This document shows, piece by piece, positions 44,293 to 51,882 of a DNA stretch of 64,000 nt. The position numbers were made by a program, and so were the translations under genes. Positions within the stretch are counted from its first letter, which is position 1, and each line of letters starts with the position of its first letter. The DNA is from an uncultured Collinsella sp. Lineage in GTDB: Bacteria > Actinomycetota > Coriobacteriia > Coriobacteriales > Coriobacteriaceae. The notes under the pieces were generated by a model. That model saw only the letters and a list, made by a program, of their open reading frames with translations. It was not told the DNA's origin and did not search any database. The DNA lies in the NCBI GenBank assembly GCA_958451615.1, contig CAUDQR010000011.1, positions 16,538-80,537 of the forward strand, written 5' to 3'.

Positions 44293-44583
44293 CCAAATTG
44301 ATCCGTTTTCTTCCGTCTCCAGACGTCCCCGGGGAATCAGCTGAACTCGCCCACCACGAAATCAGCCTATCTACTACGTTTGACCCGACACCCCCAAACA
44401 CAACCGCGTTTTATGAAAAACCGCAGGCTTTCTACCTGCGGTTTTCTTTTTGCGTTGTTCGCTGTGGTTGAGGGTGGTGGCTTAAACGTAGTAGATGGGC
44501 GTGTTTCGTGGCGGATGGGTCACGTGGATACCACCACGAGGCCCAAAATGATTCGTTTTCCTCCGTCCCCAGGGGATCAGCTG
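44293..44583. repeat. Composite repeat block with direct and inverted repeats and an internal terminator
   Basis: Direct repeats TGATCCGTTTTCTTCCGT (from 44300) and TGATTCGTTTTCCTCCGT (from 44549) each continue to a GGGGA(A)TCAGCTG end (44343, 44583). Between them lies a long imperfect inverted repeat with a perfect core ATCTACTACGTTT (44369-44381 with 44484-44496) extended by CCACCACGAAA. At its centre is a terminator-like stem AAAACCGCAGG/CCTGCGGTTTT (44417-44427 with 44435-44445) followed by CTTTTT. No gene is found in 44052-44586. Confidence 0.65.
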
Positions 44584-44586
44584 GGG

Positions 44587-45405
44587 CTAGAGCTCTAGCG
44601 TGAGGGTGACGGGGCAGTGGTCGCTGCCGAAGATGTCGCCGCGGATGCCGGTGTCGCGTACGTTGTCGGCGATTGCGTCGCTTACCAGGAAGTAGTCGAT
44701 GCGCCAGCCGGCGTTGTTCTTACGGGCATTAAAGCGATAGCTCCACCAGCTGTAGACGCCCTCGACGTCGGGGTTTGCCGCGCGCCAGGTATCGGTAAAG
44801 CCGGCGTTGAGCAGCTCGGTAAACTTGCCGCGCTCCTCGTCCGAAAAGCCGGCGTTGCCGCGGTTGGACTTGGGGTTCTTAAGGTCGATCTCCTCGTGCG
44901 CCACGTTAAAGTCGCCGCAGGTCACGACGGGTTTGCCGGTCTCGCGCTCGAGCGCGTTCAAAAAGCCGCGGTAAGCATCGTCCCAGGCCATGCGCACGTC
45001 GATGCGGGCGAGTTCGTTTTGCGCGTTGGGAGTGTAGACATCCACAAACCAGAACTTGTCGAACTCCAGCGCGCAGACGCGGCCCTCGGTTGCGGCTTGG
45101 GCGACGAGTACGGCCGCCTCGTTCTCGCCGGCGTAGGGTAGCAGTGCGTCGGCGTGCAGCACGCGCAGCGGTTCCTGGCGGCTAAAGACCGCAGTGCCCG
45201 AATAGCCTTTACGCTCGGCGTAGCTCCAGGTTTGGTGATAGCCGGGCAGGTCAATATCGACCTGGCCTTCTTGCAACTTGGTCTCTTGCAGCGCCAGGAT
45301 ATCGACGTCGAGTTCTTGCGCGATCTGGATAAAGCTCGGGTCCTTTTTGAGCACGGCGCGCAGGCCGTTGACGTTCCACGAGGCGAAAGTGTAAGTCTGA
45401 GGCAT
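44587..45405 (-). CDS. xth: Exodeoxyribonuclease III (AP endonuclease)
   Basis: A 272-residue enzyme of base-excision repair. It has the full set of EEP-fold motifs: FASWNVNGLRA at the N-terminus, LALQETKLQEGQVD, GTAVFSR, VDVYTPNAQNELARIDVR, VVTCGDFNVAHEEIDLKNPKSNRGNAGFSDEER, and GSDHCPVTLTLEL at the C-terminus with the catalytic Asp-His. ATG 45405 follows GAAAGGACACC. It ends at the edge of the repeat block. Confidence 0.95.
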   Translation of the reverse strand: MPQTYTFASWNVNGLRAVLKKDPSFIQIAQELDVDILALQETKLQEGQVDIDLPGYHQTWSYAERKGYSGTAVFSRQEPLRVLHADALLPYAGENEAAVLVAQAATEGRVCALEFDKFWFVDVYTPNAQNELARIDVRMAWDDAYRGFLNALERETGKPVVTCGDFNVAHEEIDLKNPKSNRGNAGFSDEERGKFTELLNAGFTDTWRAANPDVEGVYSWWSYRFNARKNNAGWRIDYFLVSDAIADNVRDTGIRGDIFGSDHCPVTLTLEL

Positions 45406-45540
45406 GGTGTCCTTTCGACGGGGTTGGCAGGCTTAAGATTAGCGCAACAGGGGCGGGGTGGGCTCCGCGCATGCTGACTTAAAGGTCGCATGCTGGGACA
45501 TCGCCCGACGCCGCCCGATCAACAAGGACGGAGGGCTCAT

Positions 45541-46293
45541 ATGACGCAGGCAATATCGGACCCCAGGCAGGCGTCCGCCGCGCTGGCGGATCTGTTTGAC
45601 ACCCACAAGCGCGTGGTCTTCTTTGGCGGCGCTGGTGTTTCCACGGCAAGTGGCATCCCCGATTTCCGCAGCGTGGACGGCCTGTATCACCAGCAGTTTG
45701 CCTACCCGCCCGAGACTATGCTCTCGCATAGCTTTTATGAGACACATCCGGCCGAGTTCTTCGACTTTTACCGCACCAAGATGATCGCGCTTAACGCTAA
45801 GCCCAACCGCTGTCACACCAAGCTGGCCGAGCTGGAGCGCGCCGGCAAGCTTGATGCCGTGGTGACGCAAAACATCGACGGCTTGCATCAGATGGCGGGC
45901 TCGCAGCGCGTGTTCGAGCTGCACGGATCGGTCCATCGCAACATTTGCCAGTCGTGCGGCGCGGTCTATAGCGCCGAGTGGATTTGCTCGCGCGAGCACG
46001 AGGACGCCGCGGGCGTGCCCGTGTGCCCCGCGTGCGGTGGTCGCATCAAGCCCGATGTGGTGCTCTACGAAGAGCCGCTCGACGAGCATGTGTTGACCGG
46101 TGCCGTTGCCGCCATTGCCGCGGCCGATGCCCTCATTGTGGGTGGGACCTCGCTCGTGGTGTATCCGGCGGCGGGCCTTACGCGTTACTTTACTGGCGAT
46201 ACGCTGGCCATTTGCAATTTGGCGCCTACCGATCAGGATGCAAATGCCGACCTGCTGATTTCTTGCGACATCGCGGCCGCGTTTGCGTTCTAG
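45541..46293 (+). CDS. NAD-dependent protein deacylase, sirtuin family
   Basis: A 250-residue Sir2 protein. The NAD pocket is GGAGVSTASGIPDFRS, the catalytic His lies in FELHGSVHRNICQSCG, zinc is bound by CQSCG and CPACGGRIKPDVVLYEE, and the tail motif is ALIVGGTSLVVYPAAGLTRYF. Such enzymes remove acetyl or other acyl groups from lysines with NAD. ATG 45541 is preceded by GGAGGGC; an ATG 17 codons earlier has no ribosome site. It is divergent from xth. Confidence 0.94.
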   Translation: MTQAISDPRQASAALADLFDTHKRVVFFGGAGVSTASGIPDFRSVDGLYHQQFAYPPETMLSHSFYETHPAEFFDFYRTKMIALNAKPNRCHTKLAELERAGKLDAVVTQNIDGLHQMAGSQRVFELHGSVHRNICQSCGAVYSAEWICSREHEDAAGVPVCPACGGRIKPDVVLYEEPLDEHVLTGAVAAIAAADALIVGGTSLVVYPAAGLTRYFTGDTLAICNLAPTDQDANADLLISCDIAAAFAF

Positions 46294-46388
46294 CCCGTGT
46301 GCGCGGATACAATAGAAAGACTGAGTGCAAAGCGACCCCGCCGCCAGCTCCCCAAGCTCGGCGGCGTGGGCATTTTAGGAGGATGTTC

Positions 46389-48131
46389 ATGGCGAACGAC
46401 AGCAAGACGTGGCGGTGCGGAAAGTACGAGCTTAGCTTTGACCGTCCGCGCATCATGGGCGTCCTCAACGTGACGCCCGATTCGTCTAGCGACGGCGGGG
46501 AGCACTTCGACCCGGACGCCGCGATCGAGTATGGCTTGGCGATGCTCGACGCCGGCGCCGACATCATCGACGTGGGCGGTGAGTCCACGCGTCCCGGCTT
46601 TACCCCGGTCAATCCCGATGAGGAAGCGCGCCGCGTGCTGCCCGTGGTGCGCGCGCTGGCCAAGGAGGGCGCCATCGTCTCGATCGACACGCGTCATGTG
46701 GCGGTTGCCAAGGCGGCCGTGCGCTGCGGCGCCTCGATCGTCAACGACGTGACCGGCTTCACCGACCCCAAGATGGTCGAGTTTGTTAAGACGAGCACCT
46801 GCGGCGTCATCGTGGTGCATGCCGGCGAGGTCGCCGCGCCCACCCGCACGCACGCAACGGTGCAGCTCGATACCTCGGCAGCGGCGTTTGTTGCCGAGAA
46901 GGCACGCGAGGCGGCTGCCGAGGCCGCGCGTGAGGCCGAGAAGCCGGCTCGCCGCCTTCGCGGCAAGTTGCTGGGCGAGCCTAAGCCGGAGGCCAAGCTG
47001 CCGGGTGGCGTGGTGCAGCCCTCGCTGCCGTTTGGCGATCCGGAGCCTGCGCCGGAGCCTGCAAGCGAGCAGGAGACACCCGCCGCCGAGCAGGCTGCTG
47101 CCGCCGAGACCGTCGCGCCCGCGCCCGAGGCCGCGCCCGCAGCCACCGAGGCCGCATCGGAGTCCAATGACCGCCTGGCCGCACTGATGCGCCGCAGCGC
47201 CCGCCGCGAGGAAGCCTACGTGCCCACCTCGCAGCTCCGCCGCTTCACCCTGCCCGATTCGGCGCCCATCATGCGTTGCGTCATGGGCTTTCTGTCCGAC
47301 CAAGCCCGCACGCTCATCCATGCCGGTGTGTCGCGCGACCGCATCTGCATCGATCCCGGCCCGGGCTTTGGCAAGACGGCCAACGAGGATATCGTCATCC
47401 AACGCGAGACCGCCAAGATGGCATCGCTGGGCTATCCGCTCATGTGTGCCGTGTCACGCAAGCGTTTTGTGGGCGCCGTCTCGGGCGTGACCGAGGCCGC
47501 CGCGCGCGATGCCGCTACGTTTGGCGTGTGCCTGGGCGCCATCCAGGCCGGTGCCAACATCGTGCGCGTGCACGACGCCGCGGGTTTTGCGCAGTTCCTG
47601 AACGGCTACTGGGCGGTTGCCAAGCCACAGCCGCGCCGCGCGTTTGTGGCCGTGGGCTCCAACCTGGGGCATCGCTGCGACAACATCCGCGCCGCACGCG
47701 AGATGATCGCCGAGATTCCACTCACCTGCGTGTCTAACTCCTCCAAGATTTACGAGAGCGAGCCGGCCTACGAGACGCGCCAGGACGCGTTTGCCAACGC
47801 TGTCATCGAGATCAAGACCGAGCTGGCGCCGTTGGTGCTGCTCGACGAGCTCATGAAGATCGAGGCCGAGCTGGGGCGCGACCGCTCCAAAAAGGCCAAG
47901 GCCAACGGTCCGCGCACCATCGACCTGGACCTGCTGTGGATGGACGGCGAGACCCACGGCGGCAAAAAGCTGCGCCTGCCGCATCCGCTGATCGGCGAGC
48001 GCGATTTTGTGCTGGTGCCGCTCGAGGACCTGATGCACGACCCGGCGCGGTTCTTCCGCTACAACGGCGTCGAGGTCAAGGAGCCCGAGGACCGCGTGGG
48101 TCATATCGTGGGCGAATTGGGGCGTATGTAG
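46389..48131 (+). CDS. folP: Dihydropteroate synthase / HPPK fusion with a large low-complexity insert
   Basis: 580 residues joining two folate steps. The N-terminal DHPS has MGVLNVTPDSSSDGG, DIIDVGGESTRPG, SIDTRH and GASIVNDVTG, then DPGPGFGKT and AVSRKRFVG near 320-360. The C-terminal HPPK (from about residue 415) has AFVAVGSNLGHRCDNI, SKIYESEPAYETRQDAFANAV and GPRTIDLDLLWMDG plus PHPLIGERDFVLVPL. Between about 145 and 290 lies an Ala/Glu/Pro-rich insert (e.g. PEPAPEPASEQETPAAEQ) in the barrel where a short loop is normal. The order is P-K, the reverse of the plant K-P fusion. ATG 46389 is six bases after AGGAGG. A GC-rich hairpin (about 46338-46368) precedes it. Confidence 0.92.
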   Translation: MANDSKTWRCGKYELSFDRPRIMGVLNVTPDSSSDGGEHFDPDAAIEYGLAMLDAGADIIDVGGESTRPGFTPVNPDEEARRVLPVVRALAKEGAIVSIDTRHVAVAKAAVRCGASIVNDVTGFTDPKMVEFVKTSTCGVIVVHAGEVAAPTRTHATVQLDTSAAAFVAEKAREAAAEAAREAEKPARRLRGKLLGEPKPEAKLPGGVVQPSLPFGDPEPAPEPASEQETPAAEQAAAAETVAPAPEAAPAATEAASESNDRLAALMRRSARREEAYVPTSQLRRFTLPDSAPIMRCVMGFLSDQARTLIHAGVSRDRICIDPGPGFGKTANEDIVIQRETAKMASLGYPLMCAVSRKRFVGAVSGVTEAAARDAATFGVCLGAIQAGANIVRVHDAAGFAQFLNGYWAVAKPQPRRAFVAVGSNLGHRCDNIRAAREMIAEIPLTCVSNSSKIYESEPAYETRQDAFANAVIEIKTELAPLVLLDELMKIEAELGRDRSKKAKANGPRTIDLDLLWMDGETHGGKKLRLPHPLIGERDFVLVPLEDLMHDPARFFRYNGVEVKEPEDRVGHIVGELGRM

Positions 48132-48833
48132 ATGATTGAGATGAATGCTGTTGCCGCCGGCACCGAGCTTGACGCCGCGCGCGACGCGGGTCGCGAGGGT
48201 GTGTCCGCGGGCTGGTGCGCTTGGAGCGCGGGCGAGGCGTCGTTGACGTTTTCGCTGGTCGTGCGCCCGGATGTGAATATGCATGCCTTCCACGGCTTGC
48301 CGTTTGTGGCCGCGATGGGCATGATGGACGCGCTTGTGGGCACGGCGTCGACGCCGGGCCTGGGCCTTGCCGGCAAGGTAGGCATTGAGTGGCCGAGCAA
48401 TATCGTGTGCGGCGCGCCCGCGTTTGAGACGTCGTTCGCGCGCGTCGCCGTCAACGGCGGTGCCGGTGCCGCGGGCATGTTTGCCGCGGTGACGGTTGAT
48501 ATTGAACGTGCGGCGCTGGGCGAGCTTGGCGTGGATATGGCCGACGAGGTGCTGGTCGAGGCATTGGCCACCGCCGTGCTGACCCGCGTGGACACCTGGG
48601 CGGTTGCCGCCAACACACCACAGGGCGCTGCCGGCCCGCTGGCTCCGGTGCTGGGTGAGTACTTCGATATGGTGCCGCTGCTGGGTCGTCAGGTTGCGGC
48701 GGTGTCGCCCAACGGTTTGCCGCTTGCGGTCGGTGTGTTTGCGGGCCTGGACATCTGGGGCCGCGCGACCATCAAGACCGATGCCGGCGAGCAGGAGTTT
48801 CCGCCCGAGGCCGTACGGATTCGCGGGCTGTAA
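48132..48833 (+). CDS. Degenerate biotin-protein-ligase-like protein
   Basis: 233 residues. The order of segments matches the catalytic domain of BirA-type ligases: LTFSLVVRP (cf. LxFSxLLRP), a central KVGIEWPSNIV (cf. KWPNDVY), then LLGRQVAAVSPNG and AGLDIWGRATIKTDAG (cf. GxAxGIDxxGxLxV). The hallmark GRGRxGRxW at the start is missing and replaced by AGWCAWSAGEAS, and no DNA-binding domain is present. It may bind a lipoate- or biotin-like ligand or have lost activity. The gene begins at the base after the folP-folK stop and may be co-transcribed with it. Confidence 0.65.
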   Translation: MIEMNAVAAGTELDAARDAGREGVSAGWCAWSAGEASLTFSLVVRPDVNMHAFHGLPFVAAMGMMDALVGTASTPGLGLAGKVGIEWPSNIVCGAPAFETSFARVAVNGGAGAAGMFAAVTVDIERAALGELGVDMADEVLVEALATAVLTRVDTWAVAANTPQGAAGPLAPVLGEYFDMVPLLGRQVAAVSPNGLPLAVGVFAGLDIWGRATIKTDAGEQEFPPEAVRIRGL

Positions 48834-48872
48834 CGCGGGGCGTTCGCGCCCAAAGATAGACATGACAACAAG

Positions 48873-48902
48873 ACCCTCCTCGGCCTGTGCCGGGGAGGGT
48901 TT
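48873..48902 (+). terminator. Terminator after the ligase-like gene
   Basis: ACCCTCCTCGG (48873-48883) pairs with CCGGGGAGGGT (48890-48900), followed by only two T, so it is a weak intrinsic terminator. Confidence 0.6.
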
Positions 48903-48931
48903 CGCCTATCTGGGGAATGGGTTGCCAGCGC

Positions 48932-48974
48932 CCTATTCCTCAAAACTGAAAAATTTTCGTTTTTGAGGAATAGG
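48932..48974. repeat. CCTATTCCTCAAAA palindrome, copy 1
   Basis: CCTATTCCTCAAAA pairs with TTTTTGAGGAATAGG; the middle reads CTGAAAAATTTTCG, so the inner part is also nearly palindromic. It lies 112 bases upstream of the AAA ATPase start. Confidence 0.85.
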
Positions 48975-49018
48975 ATTAAGGCGGCTCGGTCTTTCGCGAG
49001 GTATATTCGCTATAGAGC

Positions 49019-49059
49019 CTATTCCTCAAAACTGAAAATTTTTCAGTTTTGAGGAATAG
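49019..49059. repeat. CCTATTCCTCAAAA palindrome, copy 2 (perfect 20-bp arms)
   Basis: CTATTCCTCAAAACTGAAAA (49019-49038) is the exact complement of 49040-49059 around a single T. It ends 26 bases before the ATPase start codon, where it must lie in or next to the promoter or leader. Confidence 0.88.
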
Positions 49060-49085
49060 CGATAAAAGACCGCGAGGAGGCCCCG

Positions 49086-50282
49086 ATGAAACTCATCAAT
49101 AGAACGTCATATATGGACACGTTGACGAGTCTTATTGGCGTGCCGGACATCAAGGTCATCACGGGCATCCGTCGTAGCGGTAAATCAAAATTGCTCGAGG
49201 CCCTCCGCGATTACGTGGAGGCACATCTGTCCAATTCGAATGTCATCCATATCAACTACAACCTCGATGAGTTCGAGAACCTGCTCGAGTATCACGCGCT
49301 GCTCGCCTATGTAAAAGAGCATCGAGTGTCCGGCAAACAAAACTTTCTGCTTATCGATGAAGTTCAGATGTGCGACGGTTTTGAGCGTGCGATCAATAGC
49401 CTTCACGCATCCGAGCAGTACGACATATTCATTACCGGATCGAATGCCTTTTTGCTGTCGAGCGATCTGTCGACGCTCTTTACGGGGCGTACGTTCGAGA
49501 TCGAGGTTTTCCCATTCTCGTTTGAGGAGTATCGTCTCTATGGCGACGAGGGCGAGGTCGACCGCGACTTCGATGAGTACGCGAGAACCGGCGGTATGTC
49601 CGGCTCTTACCCTTATCCACTGCAGGAGCAGCGCTATCAATATCTCTCCAACGTCTTCAAGACGCTCATTGTGAGAGATATCGTGCAGCGGCATAACGTG
49701 AGAAACGAATCGGCGCTGCTGCGCATTGCCGATTACATGATGGACAACGTTTCCAACATTACGTCGGCACGCAACATTACTGATGCATTAAATGCGGATG
49801 GGTTAAAGATTACGAACAAGACGGTCGGCACGTACATGGGGTACCTGTGCGATGCGTTTGCCTTCTATAAAGTTCGTCGGTACGACATTCGCGGCAAAAA
49901 ATACCTTAAGAGCGGCGAGAAGTACTATCTGGCGGACCATGCGTTTAAATATGCGCTTCTTGGTACACGTGATATGGATTGGGGACGCGTATACGAGAAC
50001 ATGGTGGCAATCGAGCTGCTGCGTCGCGGATACGAGGTATACGTCGGCGTGCTCTATAAAAAGGAAATAGACTTTGTAGCAATCAAGCGGAGCGAGAAAC
50101 TCTACATTCAGGTGAGCGACGACATCAGCTCGGATAAGACATTTGAACGCGAGATTTCGCCACTACTGAGCATTGGCGATGCGTATCCCAAGATGATTCT
50201 CGCCCGCACGCATCACGAGGCCACGGATCGCGACGGAGTGCAGATCGTGGACCTGGCGAGGTGGTTGTGCGGCGAGGCGTAG
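49086..50282 (+). CDS. AAA-family ATPase with DUF4143 C-terminal domain
   Basis: 398 residues. Walker A is Gly27-Ser34 (GIRRSGKS), Walker B is FLLIDEVQMC, and FITGSNAFLLSSDLSTLFTGR is the sensor/arginine region of the AAA_14 fold. The C-terminal half holds DUF4143, with a nuclease-like KKEIDFVAIK strand at its end (Asp/Lys spacing as in some PD-(D/E)XK folds). The function of this widespread family is not settled. The base composition is lower in GC than the neighbours, a sign of transfer. A GAGGAGG site precedes ATG 49086. Three copies of one palindrome lie around it, two upstream and one eight bases after its stop. Confidence 0.88.
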   Translation: MKLINRTSYMDTLTSLIGVPDIKVITGIRRSGKSKLLEALRDYVEAHLSNSNVIHINYNLDEFENLLEYHALLAYVKEHRVSGKQNFLLIDEVQMCDGFERAINSLHASEQYDIFITGSNAFLLSSDLSTLFTGRTFEIEVFPFSFEEYRLYGDEGEVDRDFDEYARTGGMSGSYPYPLQEQRYQYLSNVFKTLIVRDIVQRHNVRNESALLRIADYMMDNVSNITSARNITDALNADGLKITNKTVGTYMGYLCDAFAFYKVRRYDIRGKKYLKSGEKYYLADHAFKYALLGTRDMDWGRVYENMVAIELLRRGYEVYVGVLYKKEIDFVAIKRSEKLYIQVSDDISSDKTFEREISPLLSIGDAYPKMILARTHHEATDRDGVQIVDLARWLCGEA

Positions 50283-50289
50283 CAGAAAG

Positions 50290-50332
50290 CCTATTCCTCA
50301 AAACTGAAAAAATTTCGTTTTTGAGGAATAGG
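50290..50332. repeat. CCTATTCCTCAAAA palindrome, copy 3, after the ATPase stop
   Basis: CCTATTCCTCAAAA at 50290 pairs with TTTTTGAGGAATAGG ending at 50332. The core differs from copy 1 by a shift of one A/T. It lies between the convergent stops of the ATPase and coaX and could serve as terminator for both. Confidence 0.85.
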
Positions 50333-50387
50333 ACCGATGCATTGCTTAGTCCGCCGCTCGCGCCCGTGCTCGACTTAAGCCCCTGCC

Positions 50388-51161
50388 TTACCCCAGCTCC
50401 TGCATGCGGCGGTAGATTTCGCAGATGCCCTTGATGGTGAGCTGTCCGTCGACCACGTCGAAGGCATCGGTCGAATCGGCGACGATGCCGGCGAGACCGC
50501 CCGTGGCGATAACGGTGGCATCCTCGCGGCCCAGCTCGCGCTTCATGCGCTCGACCAGGCCCTCGGCCATGGCAGCAGCGCCCACCACGGCGCCGACCTT
50601 GATGCACTCCTCGGTATCGCGGCCGATGGCATGCTCGGGCGCCTCGAGCGGCACGCTGGCGAGCTTGGCGGCACGGGCGGCAAGCGCGTCCATGGAGATG
50701 CGGATGCCCGGCGCGATCGCTCCGCCAATGTAATAACCGTCCTCATCGATGACGTCGATATTGGTCGCGGTGCCAAAGTCCACCACGATTGCCGGCGCGC
50801 CGTAGAAAGTTTCGGCCGCAACGGCGTTAGCGACGCGATCGGCGCCTACGGCTTGGGGACGCGCCGCGCGCAGCTTGGTCACGGCGGCCGTCTGCGGCCC
50901 GATGACGATGGCGTCTGCGGCAATGCGGTCGGCCACGGCGTGCCACTCGCGCGAGAGCTGCGGCACCACGCCCGCAAAGGCGATCGCGTCAACCGCATCG
51001 AGCGAGAGGCCGTACATCTTAAAGAAACCCATCAGGCGCACGTGGATCTCGTCGGCGGTATAGGAGCGGTCGGTGGGCATGCGCCACGACTGCACCAGCT
51101 CGTCTCCGTCGAACAGGCCCATGGCCGTCTGCGTGTTTCCCATATCGATAGCGAGCAGCAT
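50388..51161 (-). CDS. coaX: Type III pantothenate kinase
   Basis: A 257-residue enzyme that phosphorylates pantothenate at the start of CoA synthesis. The ASKHA-fold motifs are MLLAIDMGNTQTAMGLF with the catalytic Asp6, GADRVANAVAAETFYGAPAIVVDFGTATNIDVID, GGAIAPGIRISMDAL and a C-terminal IATGGLAGIVA. I chose the ATG at 51161 (GGGAG five bases upstream); the frame is open for another 120 codons but runs back through the tRNA gene, and that part is not coding. Confidence 0.94.
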   Translation of the reverse strand: MLLAIDMGNTQTAMGLFDGDELVQSWRMPTDRSYTADEIHVRLMGFFKMYGLSLDAVDAIAFAGVVPQLSREWHAVADRIAADAIVIGPQTAAVTKLRAARPQAVGADRVANAVAAETFYGAPAIVVDFGTATNIDVIDEDGYYIGGAIAPGIRISMDALAARAAKLASVPLEAPEHAIGRDTEECIKVGAVVGAAAMAEGLVERMKRELGREDATVIATGGLAGIVADSTDAFDVVDGQLTIKGICEIYRRMQELG

Positions 51162-51357
51162 GTCTACTCCCAGTGTTGGCATAAAAGGACGCGCACCATT
51201 GTATACGCGCCGTCGACGGCGCTCGGCCGCGATTCGTTTACGGTGATAGGGGCTGAGGGGTTTAAATATGAAGGAATTATGCTCTACGAGATTTTCCTTG
51301 CCGTTTACCGAACTCCCGCGTAATATTCTTTCTTGCGCACATGAGGCGCCCAGACAT

Positions 51358-51434
51358 TGCGGGGTGGAGCAGTCTGGTAGCTCGCCGGGCTCATAACCCG
51401 GAGGTCGTAGGTTCAAATCCTGCCCCCGCGACCA
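51358..51434 (+). tRNA. Initiator tRNA-Met (CAT)
   Basis: A 77-base cloverleaf with an encoded CCA. The acceptor is TGCGGGG against CCCCCGCG, giving the weak first pair expected of initiators. The D arm contains GGAGCAGTCTGGTAGCTC. The anticodon stem CCGGG-CTCATAA-CCCGG has the three G-C pairs diagnostic of initiator tRNA, and the T arm is GTAGGTTCAAATCCTGC. It resembles E. coli tRNA-fMet closely. Confidence 0.96.
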
Positions 51435-51523
51435 AGAACTTGCAGCTCGTCGGCCTAGCCGGCGAGCTTTTTTGTTATTCCGGGACCGTGTTTTCGGTCC
51501 AATTCCCAACCTCTCAATCAAAG

Positions 51524-51745
51524 ATCTCGATCTGTAACATCTAGACCCGATTTGGGCGGCTAGATGTTACAGATCGAGATATACCGGTGGATTGGGTCCC
51601 GTTTGTCTAAATCTGTAACACGAGGGACGGTTTTTGCTGAGTAACTGTTACAGATCTAGATCTTTCGGCAGGCTAGATTGGTTTGTCTCGATCTGTAACA
51701 GTGAGACCCGGTTTTGCTGAGTAACTGTTACAGATTGAGACAAAC
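51524..51745. repeat. Second tandem array of three TCGATCTGTAACA hairpins
   Basis: The units are 51524-51580 (perfect 21-bp arms), 51606-51660 and 51681-51745 (20-bp arms GTTTGTCTCGATCTGTAACA and complement with one G-T mismatch), starting 82 and 75 bases apart. The last two units share the interior end TTTTGCTGAGTAAC. The array lies between initiator tRNA-Met and the flavoenzyme gene; apart from it I see nothing in 51435-51882 except the promoter region. Confidence 0.85.
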
Positions 51746-51882
51746 CGGCAGCCAGCCCCGTTCCATCCACCTGCCGCCACCTGATATTCGCCGATTTTCG
51801 TTGTGCCGCTGTGCCCCCATGCCATATCCTCTAGACAACTACGCGGCACCATCGCCGCCGCGCCTATAAGAGAGGAATGTCC

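Noticed and set aside
44380..44598. Short plus-strand open frame before xth
   Set aside because: It lies within the composite repeat block, starts without a ribosome site and spans the internal terminator stem.
51162..51521. A 120-codon in-frame extension of coaX to the left containing SRGQDLNLRPPGYEPGE
   Set aside because: It is the antisense of the initiator tRNA-Met gene and its flanks. This motif is a well-known false product of reading through tRNA genes; the ribosome site and the family start point to 51161.
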